Assembly: GCF_024158915.1 (NCBI RefSeq)
Contig: NZ_JAMZGF010000022.1
Location: 1 to 64,000, forward strand
Source: Chryseobacterium sp. S0630
GTDB taxonomy: Bacteria > Bacteroidota > Bacteroidia > Flavobacteriales > Weeksellaceae
Direction: 5' to 3'
DNA: 64,000 nucleotides
The notes beneath the pieces were generated by a model that saw only the letters and a list, made by a program, of their open reading frames with translations, was not told the DNA's origin and made no database searches. Shown piece after piece: positions 16,681-26,036 of the stretch (position 1 is its first letter; every line of letters begins with the position of its first letter). The position numbers and the translations under genes were made by a program.

Positions 16681-17754
16681 ATGCCGAATACGATCATTAT
16701 TGGCTCTGGATCTTATATTCCGAACAGAGTTATTGGTAGAGATTACTTCATGAATTCCGAGTTCTATACTGAAGACGGAGTAAAGATTGAAAAGCCTGTG
16801 GAAGAGACCATTGCGAAATTTGTAGAGATTACAGAAATCGAAAACAGGAGATTCATTGAGGATGATCTTTCCAACTCTCAAATCGGTTATGAAGCTGCAA
16901 AAATTGCCCTTGAGGATGCAAAAGTAGACGGCGAAGAATTGGATTATATCATCTACGCAAGCAATTTCGGGGAAGTTACTGAAAACGGATACGCTGATTT
17001 TATGCCGACAATGGCAGCGAGAGTAAAGAATAAACTGGGAATAAAAAACAGAAAATGCGTAACATATGATATGGTTTTCGGATGCCCGGGATGGGTTGAA
17101 GCTATGATTTTGGCTGATAATCTTATCAAAGCTAAAGTAGCTAAAACAATCCTTGTTATTGGAGGAGAGACTTTAAGCAGAGTAACTGATCCATATGACA
17201 GAAACAGAATGATCTTCGCTGATGGTGCCGGAGCTGTAGTAGTAAAAGCAACTGACGAAGAAAATGTAGGAATTATTGCTCACAACACGATTTGTGACAA
17301 CGGACCGGAATTAAACTACCTTGAAAACCAACCTTCCATCAATAAAGAAGCAGATCAAAAACGTCTTTATGTAAGAATGTTAGGAAGAAAGATCTACGAA
17401 TACGCTCTTAAAAACGTACCGGTTGCGATTAAAGATACCATTACTGATGCAAATCTTTCTATTGAAGATATAGATAAAATCTTAATTCACCAGGCAAACG
17501 CTAAAATGGATTATGCAATGATTGAGAGACTTCACAGGCTTTATGATGTAAAAGAATACGATCATGCAATCTCTCCAATGACGATTCAGGACCTTGGAAA
17601 TACTTCCGTAGCCACAATTCCTACTATGTATGACATTATAATTAAAGGAAAAATGGAGGGTCAATCGTTTAAAGATAATGGTAACATTGTGATGACTTCG
17701 GTAGGTGCCGGAATGAACATCAATGCTATCGTTTATAGATTTCCTAAAAAGTAA
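16681..17754 (+). CDS. fabH: 3-oxoacyl-ACP synthase III family protein
   Basis: This 357-residue thiolase-fold enzyme has the full Cys-His-Asn triad: Cys135 (VFGCPGW), His270 (IHQAN) and Asn307 (GNTSVA). It condenses acyl-CoA with malonyl-ACP to start fatty acid synthesis; in Chryseobacterium the primers would be branched acyl-CoAs. It is longer than the 317-residue E. coli enzyme, and some Bacteroidetes paralogues of this size act in aryl-polyene or other pathways, so housekeeping FabH is probable, not certain. It has its own promoter and terminator. Confidence 0.8.
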   Translation: MPNTIIIGSGSYIPNRVIGRDYFMNSEFYTEDGVKIEKPVEETIAKFVEITEIENRRFIEDDLSNSQIGYEAAKIALEDAKVDGEELDYIIYASNFGEVTENGYADFMPTMAARVKNKLGIKNRKCVTYDMVFGCPGWVEAMILADNLIKAKVAKTILVIGGETLSRVTDPYDRNRMIFADGAGAVVVKATDEENVGIIAHNTICDNGPELNYLENQPSINKEADQKRLYVRMLGRKIYEYALKNVPVAIKDTITDANLSIEDIDKILIHQANAKMDYAMIERLHRLYDVKEYDHAISPMTIQDLGNTSVATIPTMYDIIIKGKMEGQSFKDNGNIVMTSVGAGMNINAIVYRFPKK

Positions 17755-17776
17755 TATTTAAACCATTAAAAATATA

Positions 17777-17812
17777 AAAGCACAGGGAAGTTTATTCTTT
17801 GTGCTTTTTTTT
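17777..17812 (+). terminator. Terminator of fabH
   Basis: An aaagcaca stem pairs with tgtgcttt across a short loop and is followed by eight T (to 17812). Confidence 0.8.
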
Positions 17813-17820
17813 GATCAGAC

Positions 17821-19026
17821 ATGCAAAAGAATTTTTTAATCATCGCCGGAATCTTCCTTTTTTTGGAAGTGTACATTTATCAGGCCATCAGAACACTTAC
17901 CGATAATTTCTGGATCAGAATCGGATATTGGGTAATTTCTTTGGTTGTGTACGGGATTTTCGCTTACGAAGTCACTCATTATCAGAGATCAGACAGAAGC
18001 ATGGTAAGAGCCCAGATCATGATTTCCTTATTTTTAATCTTCATTCTTCCCAAAATATTCGTGGTTCTCTTTTTATTAATTGATGATATCATCAGAACCG
18101 GAGGCTACCTGATAGGTTTTGCCAAACCTTCTGAGAATTTCTTCCCGGAAAGAAGGAAGTTCCTGAGTCTGGTTGGATTGGGAATGAGTGGCGTTCTTTC
18201 TGCTCTTTTTATTGACGGAATTACGTTTGGAAAGTACAGACATAAAGTAAGGAGAGTAAGGGTAAATTTTGCTAACCTTCCGAAAAGCTTTAAAGGATAT
18301 AAAATCATCCAGATCTCTGACGTTCACAGTGGAAGCTTCTCAGATCCGAGTAAATTACAGCACGCGATTGATCTGATCAACGAGCAGAAGCCTGATCTGG
18401 TATTATTTACCGGAGATATGGTGAACAACGTTGCGGACGAGTTCAAACCTTTCATCCCCTTGTTTTCAAAGATCAAGGCCAAAGACGGAAAATTAGCTGT
18501 GCTAGGAAACCATGATTACGGAGATTACGTAACCTGGGAATCACCTGCCGCCAAAAAAGAAAACCTTGACACCTTAATTGGTTATGAAAAACAGGCTGGT
18601 TTCGATATGTTGAGAAACGAACACAGAGTTATTGAAAAAAACGGAGAAAAACTATACATTCTGGGAGTTGAAAACTGGGGATTGAAACCATTTCCTCAAT
18701 TCGGAAAAATAGATGATGCTTTAAAAGGAGTGCCTGAATCCGCTACGAAGATTCTGATGAGCCACGACCCAACCCACTTTGATTATGTGGTTAAAAAACA
18801 CCCATCAAACATCCATCTGACCCTTTCAGGTCACACCCATGGAATGCAGTTTGGTTTAGACCTTAAAAATGTAAAATGGTCACCCGTACAATACAAATAT
18901 CCAAAATGGGCCGATTTATACGAAAGTGAAGGAAAACTATTATATGTAAACAGAGGATTTGGAGTATTGGGATATCCGGGAAGAGTGGGTGTACTGCCGG
19001 AGATTACACTTTTTGAACTGAGCTAG
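17821..19026 (+). CDS. Membrane-anchored metallophosphoesterase
   Basis: The protein has 401 residues. An N-terminal region with four to five hydrophobic helices (1-140) is followed by a calcineurin-like phosphoesterase domain with all metal motifs: ISDVHSG, FTGDMVNN, LGNHDYG and LSGHTHGMQFG. Members of this YaeI-like group act on envelope substrates such as UDP-diacylglucosamine or phospholipid-linked phosphates, but this one is uncharacterised. The start lies nine bases after the fabH terminator. Confidence 0.85.
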   Translation: MQKNFLIIAGIFLFLEVYIYQAIRTLTDNFWIRIGYWVISLVVYGIFAYEVTHYQRSDRSMVRAQIMISLFLIFILPKIFVVLFLLIDDIIRTGGYLIGFAKPSENFFPERRKFLSLVGLGMSGVLSALFIDGITFGKYRHKVRRVRVNFANLPKSFKGYKIIQISDVHSGSFSDPSKLQHAIDLINEQKPDLVLFTGDMVNNVADEFKPFIPLFSKIKAKDGKLAVLGNHDYGDYVTWESPAAKKENLDTLIGYEKQAGFDMLRNEHRVIEKNGEKLYILGVENWGLKPFPQFGKIDDALKGVPESATKILMSHDPTHFDYVVKKHPSNIHLTLSGHTHGMQFGLDLKNVKWSPVQYKYPKWADLYESEGKLLYVNRGFGVLGYPGRVGVLPEITLFELS

Positions 19027-19172
19027 AAGTGCGGGTTTCGGGATGCGAGATTCGGGGTGCGAGTTATTATTTGCGAATGTTTGGTTGTTTTTGTTCCTGA
19101 TTACCTACCGCATTAAACACTCTCACTCTCAAACTCTCAAACTCAAAAACCCTGCTACCTAACACCTATCAC
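19027..19172. repeat. Dispersed text-like repeat, G-rich then C-rich halves
   Basis: 'gggtttcgggatgcgagatt' and 'cggggtgcgag' at the left face 'cactctcactctcaaactc' and 'ctgctacctaacacctatc' at the right. These are the same words as in 7922-8270. It sits between the convergent phosphoesterase and deacetylase-like genes. Confidence 0.6.
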
Positions 19173-19925
19173 CTAAAAAATATAATCTTTCATGCGGGAA
19201 GTAGCCATTTCCCTGTCATTGAGAAAAGTAAGGAGGGCATCTAATTTGTCCTCCATTTTTTTGCCCGAAAATAAGCTTCGGTAAAAAGGAATATCAAAAC
19301 GGTATTTCTTGAAATCTGTAAACTGCCATGTATTCAGATAAATCAGCACAAACTCTTCATTCTGCAAAGTTTCCAGAACCATATTCTGATAATACTTCAT
19401 CGGCAGGATCTGAAATACAAAATCATTATAAGGCAGCTGACTGTATGGAGAGATACTTTCCGGAACAATACTCAGTCCGTCTTCTTCGGTAATTACAGTA
19501 TCTCTTTTAAGTCTTTTGAAGGGAAAAAGAATATTAGCATTATCGATATTTGAGACGTAATTAAATTCCATCATCTTCAAAGTTTCCTGAGAAACTTTTA
19601 CATCTTTCTGACGAATTCCTCTGATCTGTTTTTCCAGAAGTTCCTGAATATTCTTCTTGGCATTTTCAATTTCTTCAGGATTTGACCCTTTATTATAAAA
19701 AGCAATTTCATGCCCTTTGGATGAAATTGCTTTTATTAAATTCTGAAGTTTTTCGGTAAGAGAAACCTCTACAAAAAAACTTGATTTGATATCATGAATA
19801 TCTAAAATTCTAAGAATCGCTTTGGTATTATCTTCTGTAATTTTCAATCGCTCATCAGCAGTAATTTGAGAGCCGTTTTTTACTTCAGCCTCAATACAAG
19901 TGATGTTAAAAGTCAATAATACCAT
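19173..19925 (-). CDS. Degenerate polysaccharide deacetylase-like protein
   Basis: This 250-residue protein has the outline of a NodB/polysaccharide deacetylase domain: the N-terminal strand MVLLTFNITCIEAE, the FFVEVSLTEKLQNLIKAISSKGHEIAFY segment and a C-terminal YLNTWQF strand. The catalytic motifs are eroded. The expected Asp pair is replaced, the second metal His after GHEI is missing, and the Arg motif reads GIRQK. It is probably not an active deacetylase. It has no signal peptide, so it is cytosolic. Confidence 0.65.
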   Translation of the reverse strand: MVLLTFNITCIEAEVKNGSQITADERLKITEDNTKAILRILDIHDIKSSFFVEVSLTEKLQNLIKAISSKGHEIAFYNKGSNPEEIENAKKNIQELLEKQIRGIRQKDVKVSQETLKMMEFNYVSNIDNANILFPFKRLKRDTVITEEDGLSIVPESISPYSQLPYNDFVFQILPMKYYQNMVLETLQNEEFVLIYLNTWQFTDFKKYRFDIPFYRSLFSGKKMEDKLDALLTFLNDREMATSRMKDYIF

Positions 19926-20009
19926 TTAAATTAAAGTTTATATAGATTCTATAAAATATTAAAAATCAGATGTTAAAAATAAAAGTAATTAAAGTATTAC
20001 TTTATATTA

Positions 20010-20975
20010 TTAATCTTTACCCAATTTTACTTTCAGATTCTTAATCATATCTTTTGTCATTTCAGAAATTCCGAAATCATACGTCAGACCCCAGTCTTTT
20101 TTCGCTACGGAATCATCAATGGAAGCCGGCCATGAATCTGCAATTGCCTGTCTGAAATCCGGGTTATAATCAATTGCAAAATCCGGAATTTCTTTCTTAA
20201 TTTCTTCAGCCAATTCTTTTGGAGTAAATGACATTCCACCCAAATTATAAGAAGAACGAACCGTCAAACTTTCTTTTGGAGCATCCATTAATTTTAAGGT
20301 TGCATTGATGGCATCATCCATATACAACATCGGCATTCCTGTATTCTCGGAAATGAAACTTGTATACTTTCCATCTTCAATAGCTTTATAGAAAATCTCA
20401 ACAGCATAGTCGGTAGTTCCACCTCCTGCAGGAGTTTTCCATGAGATCAATCCAGGATATCTGATACTTCTTACATCCACACCATATTTGTCGAAATAAT
20501 ATTCGCACCACTTCTCCCCTGCCATTTTAGAGATCCCGTAAACAGTTGTTGGGTTCAGCACTACATCCTGTCCCACCTCATGCTTTGGAATTCCTTTTCC
20601 AAATACCGCGATAGAACTTGGCCAGAAGATCTTTTTAAGAAGCCCTTCTTTCGCCATTTCACAAAAATGAAGTAGTGGTTCAAGATTTAGTTTCCACGCA
20701 AAAACAGGCTGCTTTTCCGAAGTTCCGGATAAAAGTGAAGCAAGGTGATACACTGTCGTGATCTCATAATCATGAATCACCTGTCTTACCAATTGAGTGT
20801 TGGTAACATCCATTCTTTCATAGTGTCCGGCAGAAGTAATTCCTTCCTGCCATCTGTCCAATCCTGAAGCAACAACGTTTTCCGCTCCGTGAATTTCAAC
20901 AAGTCTGTTCGTCAATTCGGTACCAATTTGTCCCAAGGCACCTGTAATCAGTATTCTTTCCGTATAGGATTCCAT
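20010..20975 (-). CDS. SDR-type L-threonine 3-dehydrogenase / epimerase family
   Basis: This 321-residue extended SDR has an NAD-binding motif TGALGQIG (residues 11-18) and the catalytic YGISK (Tyr-x-x-x-Lys). Its length, WPSSIAVFG and GTTDYAVEIFYKAIE segments resemble the short-chain threonine dehydrogenases (EC 1.1.1.103) of Bacteroidetes, which make 2-amino-3-ketobutyrate from threonine. The original label of 'UDP-glucose epimerase' is less likely given the sequence. No kbl gene is adjacent. Confidence 0.8.
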   Translation of the reverse strand: MESYTERILITGALGQIGTELTNRLVEIHGAENVVASGLDRWQEGITSAGHYERMDVTNTQLVRQVIHDYEITTVYHLASLLSGTSEKQPVFAWKLNLEPLLHFCEMAKEGLLKKIFWPSSIAVFGKGIPKHEVGQDVVLNPTTVYGISKMAGEKWCEYYFDKYGVDVRSIRYPGLISWKTPAGGGTTDYAVEIFYKAIEDGKYTSFISENTGMPMLYMDDAINATLKLMDAPKESLTVRSSYNLGGMSFTPKELAEEIKKEIPDFAIDYNPDFRQAIADSWPASIDDSVAKKDWGLTYDFGISEMTKDMIKNLKVKLGKD

Positions 20976-21030
20976 TTTTCAGATTTTTTTAGAATTGTAC
21001 AAAAGTAAAAAAAACATGTCAACCAGAATA

Positions 21031-21058
21031 AAAAAGGTACACTTTCGCGTACCTTTTA
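21031..21058 (-). terminator. Terminator of the TonB-dependent receptor gene
   Basis: An aaaggtac stem pairs with gtaccttt, with T-rich flanks on both strands. It lies 22 bases past the receptor stop, between it and the dehydrogenase. Confidence 0.8.
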
Positions 21059-21079
21059 TAATCCTAAGAAAAATATTGA

Positions 21080-23932
21080 TTAAAAATTAAGATTTATCCT
21101 GGCAAAAAGAAACCTTCCGTTCATTCCGAACTGAGAAACATTTCGGGAGTACACAAACTGATTCTGATTAGAAAGATCAATAGTAGAAGTATTAACATAC
21201 ACAAGGTTACCGGAAGCATCCAAAGAAGGTGTTTTCACAGCTGTCGGACCATAGTTTTTATCGGGATAAATATCAAATAAATTATTGGCTCCTAATGTCA
21301 GTTTAAGGTTTTTGGTAAATTTATACCCTACAGATAAGTCTGTAATCACTTTTCCTCCCCAAACCGGATGTTCAGTAGCCACAGCCTGCCCATTAATAAT
21401 TTCTCCACTTACAATTCCGTCCCCGTTAGCATCCATTGTATTGGGATCTGTAACTTTTCCAAAATAAACATTCCTCAACAATACGCTGAATTTATCCATC
21501 TCTAAAGCATTATTCAGTGAAGCTTTAAATCTTGGTATAGCTTCTTCAAGATAAACACGGCTGGATTCAGAATAATACCTGTTTACCTGGCCGGCTTTGA
21601 TTAAAACATCAGAACCATGAATATCTCCTACCCTGTTAGTCTTTGAAACAGTAATTGCCAAGTCTGAGTTCAGAGAATATCTTTCAGAAAACTTTGCTTT
21701 ATGCGAAATCACGCCTTCAATACCTTTGGTCTGGGTATCAATTGCATTAGCAAAAAATGTAGCTGCATTCGCATTGGCCTTATCAAAGGCAGCCTGTAAC
21801 CTACCAAGGTCACTTTCCGCCGGATAAGTTCCTGATGGTCTCGAAAACTGATCCGTTAAAACCACTCTGTTTTTAATTTTAATATAATAGCCATCTACTG
21901 TAAACGTTAGATTCATCTGAGGGATCTTAGCCGTAAAACCGGCAGAATAACTCGTTGATTCTTCCTGCTTCAATTGTGGGATTCCTAAATATCTGGCTGC
22001 ATCAGAATCATTTGAAAAAGTTCCCACCTCATATGGCACTCCTCCAACAAACTGTGTGGCAGTAGCATTGAAATAGATCTGCTGCAAAGAAGGAGCTCTG
22101 AATCCTGTAGAATGTGCTGCTCTGATATTGATCTGATCAGTAAGTTTATATCTTGTAGCTAATTTATAATTGAATGTAGATCCAAAATCTGAGTAGTTTT
22201 CGAATCTAAGTGCAGCACTCATTAGCCATCTGTCAGTTACATCCAATTCCGTATCCACATAAGCAGCAACAGAATGCCTTCCATTATTTAGAGCATTCTC
22301 AGGGCGAAAACCTGGAAATACCTGAGACCCTCCGGGTCTGGTACCTCCAAAGAAGTCAGTAGGCTTTAGAGCAGCAGCTGTTGTGGGAGTCTGAATATTT
22401 CCATTAATATCATAAAGAGCCCATGAAGCTTCCTCTCCATTTTCTATCTTATACTTTTCGAATCTCATCTCTCCCCCAAAAGCAACATTAAAGCCTTTTA
22501 ACCAGTCAATCTTTGTATCAAAATCTGCATTGATGGTATTTTGAGAAAATCCTAAACCGCCTGCATCAAATTCTCTTTTATTTGGATATCGCATGGAGGC
22601 ATTGGCTGTATTTTTTATCGTATAGTCAAAAGTATTTCTTCCAAAAGTATTGCTGATATCATAATTAATATTTCCCAACTTTCCTTTAAATCCCGCAGCA
22701 AACGAAAGATCTATAACATCCGAAGCTATTTCCGGAAGAAAACCATTAGGATATATAGAGGTAGAAGTTCTGCTTTGATTAGGTCTTCTGTAAAAACCTG
22801 CTGCATTTCCAGCTCTATAGGAAATTCCTCCAAAAGCATATCCCCGGATTGTTGAAGACAGATCAAATTCAGAGTTCATAAAAAACTGACCGGATCCTAA
22901 CCTGGATTGTCCCACCCGCATATTAAAGTCATCTCTTGTTAACCCTCTGTAAGCAAGTTCATTTTCAGTAACATCTCCCTTCAGAAGATCCTGCAAGGCT
23001 ACAATTGTATTAGCCGACTGAATATTAGCCTGTTGTGCCGCAGTAAAATAATTTACATTTGGAGCATACTGATGTATATAATCTATGATTTGCTGTGTAT
23101 TGGAAGTATTATTGATATTCCCAAAAAGAGCGGAAATATTAACTCCTTTTTCTAACGCCCTTTGCTCAATAGCATTATAACCATTAAAAATATCGCCTGT
23201 TGCTGACTTGGCTCTTCTGGTGTCATCCCTGTTCAGCAAACTTGCTGTAAAATTGATAAATCCATTATTGCCAATTTTAGTTCCGTAATTAAGATCAAGC
23301 TGATACTTCGCTCCGTCCCATCCTCCGGTATGATCATTAGCTCCCTTCGAATTAAATCCTCCTCCTGTAATTGCAGCGGTGAATGCATTCGTATTTTTTT
23401 TCATGATCACATTAATAACCCCGGCAATGGCATCTGAACCATACTGAGCTGAAGCCCCATCCCTCAATACTTCCAGTCTTTCAATAGCAAAAGCCGGAAT
23501 AGCATTCAGATCCGTTCCTACAGATCCTCTACCAGGAGAACCGTTAATATTAACCAGTGATGAAGTATGCCTTCTTTTTCCATTAAGTAAGACAAGTACC
23601 TGATCGGGTCCCAACCCTCTCAGCTGAGCAGGATCAACATGATCCGTACCATCTGCTACAGTTGTTGAATTGGAGGTAAAAGATGGTGCAGCATAGTTTA
23701 AAATCTGATTCAGATCGGTTTGCGGAGTTAATACAGATTGTGATCCAATATTGATAACATCTACGGGAACAGGTGTATCAGTTGCCACACGGCTTTTATT
23801 TCTTGACCCTACAGTAATCTTAACTTCATCTACTGTTTTTACTTGTACAGAATCTTTCGTTTGCGCATTTAGATTAGCGGATAGAAAGAATAATGTACCC
23901 AAAAATATAATTTTCTGATAATTTTTTTTCAT
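21080..23932 (-). CDS. TonB-dependent outer-membrane receptor
   Basis: From the ATG at 23932 the protein has 950 residues; an upstream ATG at 23956 adds eight with a poor signal peptide. A signal peptide (about 1-24) is followed by a plug domain (RGLGPDQVLVLLNGKRRH, then VERLEVLRDGASAQYGSDAIAGVINVIM) and a 22-strand barrel ending in ...ARINLNF. There is no carboxypeptidase-like N-terminal domain and no adjacent SusD, so it belongs to the siderophore/iron-complex type rather than SusC. The ligand is unknown. A 21-bp perfect palindrome lies upstream in the divergent gap with ggt. Confidence 0.85.
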   Translation of the reverse strand: MKKNYQKIIFLGTLFFLSANLNAQTKDSVQVKTVDEVKITVGSRNKSRVATDTPVPVDVINIGSQSVLTPQTDLNQILNYAAPSFTSNSTTVADGTDHVDPAQLRGLGPDQVLVLLNGKRRHTSSLVNINGSPGRGSVGTDLNAIPAFAIERLEVLRDGASAQYGSDAIAGVINVIMKKNTNAFTAAITGGGFNSKGANDHTGGWDGAKYQLDLNYGTKIGNNGFINFTASLLNRDDTRRAKSATGDIFNGYNAIEQRALEKGVNISALFGNINNTSNTQQIIDYIHQYAPNVNYFTAAQQANIQSANTIVALQDLLKGDVTENELAYRGLTRDDFNMRVGQSRLGSGQFFMNSEFDLSSTIRGYAFGGISYRAGNAAGFYRRPNQSRTSTSIYPNGFLPEIASDVIDLSFAAGFKGKLGNINYDISNTFGRNTFDYTIKNTANASMRYPNKREFDAGGLGFSQNTINADFDTKIDWLKGFNVAFGGEMRFEKYKIENGEEASWALYDINGNIQTPTTAAALKPTDFFGGTRPGGSQVFPGFRPENALNNGRHSVAAYVDTELDVTDRWLMSAALRFENYSDFGSTFNYKLATRYKLTDQINIRAAHSTGFRAPSLQQIYFNATATQFVGGVPYEVGTFSNDSDAARYLGIPQLKQEESTSYSAGFTAKIPQMNLTFTVDGYYIKIKNRVVLTDQFSRPSGTYPAESDLGRLQAAFDKANANAATFFANAIDTQTKGIEGVISHKAKFSERYSLNSDLAITVSKTNRVGDIHGSDVLIKAGQVNRYYSESSRVYLEEAIPRFKASLNNALEMDKFSVLLRNVYFGKVTDPNTMDANGDGIVSGEIINGQAVATEHPVWGGKVITDLSVGYKFTKNLKLTLGANNLFDIYPDKNYGPTAVKTPSLDASGNLVYVNTSTIDLSNQNQFVYSRNVSQFGMNGRFLFARINLNF

Positions 23933-23956
23933 GTGTTTTTTTTTCAAATGTATCAA

Positions 23957-24164
23957 TTAAAATGATAAAAAATAAATTAAAGTTCATTAAAAATTGAAAT
24001 AGATTAAACATTATTCAATACTATTGAATAAATTAATAATTATCAATAAATAAATTTAAAATATATTGATAACTATAAAAATCAAAGGATTATTTTCACA
24101 TACTTACTAAAAAAGCCATTTACACAAAAAAATCAATAATTTTGTTGTAAGAAAAAACAATCAC
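23957..24164. promoter_or_regulatory. Divergent control region with palindromic operator-like sites
   Basis: Between the receptor and ggt lies a perfect 21-bp palindrome at 24011-24031 (ttattcaata-c-tattgaataa). It is followed by a related inverted repeat (ttatcaata at 24040-24048 and tattgataa at 24064-24072). A ggt -7 box, TAATTTTG, is at 24137-24144. The palindromes look like binding sites for a dimeric regulator; which one is not known. Confidence 0.55.
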
Positions 24165-25856
24165 ATGAAGAAGATTTTAATTGCTTCGATGCTGTTGGCA
24201 GCTCAACTCAGCTGGGCTCAGTTCACAGATATCAATATTATCAAGGAAGTACAGGTAAAGAATAAAGGTGTTGTAGTCTCTGCACACCCATTAGCCAGTG
24301 AAGCGGGCGCTAAGATCTTAAAAATGGGCGGAAATGCCTATGACGCTGTTACCGCAACACAATACGCACTTGCTGTAGTTTATCCTCAGGCTGGAAATAT
24401 CGGAGGAGGTGGATTTTTGGTTGGCGTAAAAAATAACGGTGAAAAATTCACTCTGGATTATAGAGAAACCGCTCCTAAAAAAGCCTCCAGAGATATGTAC
24501 ATTGATAAAAAAGGAAAAGCAGATACTGATCTTTCCCAGAACGGAAGACTGGCCGTAGGTATTCCGGGAAGTGTAGCAGGATTCTTTGCTACGCTGAAAT
24601 ACTGTAAACTGCCTATGGAAAAAATCATCCAGCCCGCTATTGACCTTGCCGAAAAAGGATTTGCCATTACGGATAAAGAAGCGGAAATGCTGAATAATCA
24701 AAGAGAAAAATTCCAGAAGCATAATAAATCTTCGATCATTTTTGTAAAAGGTACTCCGTGGAAAGCCGGAGATCTGTTGATCCAAAAAGACTTAGCTGAG
24801 ACATTGAAACTGATTCAAAAACAAGGCGCTAAAGGTTTTTATGAAGGAAAAACAGCTGATCTTCTGGTTGCTGAAATGAAAAGAGGAAACGGAATCATCA
24901 CTCTGGAAGATCTTAAAAATTATAAAGTTGCCGAAAGAAAAGCTCTGGAATTCGACTATAAAGGAAGCAATGTTGTTACCATGCCTCTGCCTTCAAGCGG
25001 TGGAGTTCTTCTGGCTCAAATGCTAAGAATGGCAAGTTTTGAAAACCTTGAAAAGTATCAGCAAAACTCTACAAAAGCAGTTCAGATCATGACTGAAGCA
25101 GAAAGAAGAGCTTACGCCGACAGAGCAGAATATATGGGCGATCCGGATTTTATTCAGGACAAAACCTCTTATCTGATCTCGGATGAATACCTGAAAGGAA
25201 GATGGAAAAGTTTCAGTTTTGACAAGGCTACTCCAAGTGCAGAAGTAGGTAAAATCATAGAACAGCCTAAAGAATCTATGCAGACTACTCATATTTCCGT
25301 ATTGGATAAAGATGGAAATGCAGCTTCTGTAACCACCACACTTAATGGATACTATGGAAGTAAAGTCCTTGTTTCAGGAGCCGGATTCTTTTTAAATAAT
25401 GAAATGGATGATTTCTCTATCAAACCAGGTGTACCGAATATGTTTGGAGCAGTAGGCGGAGAAGCTAATTCCATTCAGCCTAACAAGAGAATGCTCTCTT
25501 CTATGACCCCAACCATTATTCTTAAAAACGGAAAGCCTTATATGGTCGTGGGAACTCCAGGAGGAACTACAATTCCGACTTCAGTGTATCAGTCTATCGT
25601 GAATGTAGTGGATTTTAAACTGAATGCCAATATTGCGGTGAATGCCCCGAAATTCCATCATCAGTGGCTGCCTGAAACCATCACCGTGGAAAATAATTTC
25701 CCGGAAAGCACTATTTCTGAACTGAAAAGCAAGAATTACATCATTGAAAAGACAAAATATATTGGTAAAACAGAAATGATTGTTCTTGATGAAAACGGAA
25801 GCATCCATGCAGTAGCAGACGGCCGCGGAGATGACTCTGTTGCAGTGGAACAATAG
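24165..25856 (+). CDS. ggt: Gamma-glutamyltransferase, secreted
   Basis: This 563-residue N-terminal nucleophile hydrolase cleaves glutathione and other gamma-glutamyl compounds in the periplasm. A signal peptide ends at residue 19 (SWAQ). The proenzyme autocleaves before Thr374 in QTTHISV, leaving large and small subunits. Glycine-rich NIGGGGFLVG and PLPSSGGVLL segments are conserved, and length is typical. It has its own promoter and a very strong terminator. Confidence 0.95.
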   Translation: MKKILIASMLLAAQLSWAQFTDINIIKEVQVKNKGVVVSAHPLASEAGAKILKMGGNAYDAVTATQYALAVVYPQAGNIGGGGFLVGVKNNGEKFTLDYRETAPKKASRDMYIDKKGKADTDLSQNGRLAVGIPGSVAGFFATLKYCKLPMEKIIQPAIDLAEKGFAITDKEAEMLNNQREKFQKHNKSSIIFVKGTPWKAGDLLIQKDLAETLKLIQKQGAKGFYEGKTADLLVAEMKRGNGIITLEDLKNYKVAERKALEFDYKGSNVVTMPLPSSGGVLLAQMLRMASFENLEKYQQNSTKAVQIMTEAERRAYADRAEYMGDPDFIQDKTSYLISDEYLKGRWKSFSFDKATPSAEVGKIIEQPKESMQTTHISVLDKDGNAASVTTTLNGYYGSKVLVSGAGFFLNNEMDDFSIKPGVPNMFGAVGGEANSIQPNKRMLSSMTPTIILKNGKPYMVVGTPGGTTIPTSVYQSIVNVVDFKLNANIAVNAPKFHHQWLPETITVENNFPESTISELKSKNYIIEKTKYIGKTEMIVLDENGSIHAVADGRGDDSVAVEQ

Positions 25857-25879
25857 TATCTTCAAAAAATAAAATACAG

Positions 25880-25935
25880 CTCCGGCTTCATTCGTAAAAA
25901 GGCAAAAGCCTTTTTGAATGAAGCCGGAGTTTTTT
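25880..25935 (+). terminator. Very strong rho-independent terminator of ggt
   Basis: A perfect 14-bp stem (25880-25893 with 25916-25929), with an inner smaller hairpin (aaaaggc/gccttttt) nested in its loop, is followed by six T. Confidence 0.95.
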
Positions 25936-26036
25936 ATCCATAAAGCTGGCACAAGAGATTATTTTCAATGACTTTTATCATGTTTTTAGATAAATTTTCT
26001 TAATTTTCGCCCTTAAAAAAACAAAACGACTGTTCT

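Noticed and set aside
20010..20975. UDP-glucose 4-epimerase
   Set aside because: The SDR motifs are shared, but length and body resemble the short-chain threonine dehydrogenases.
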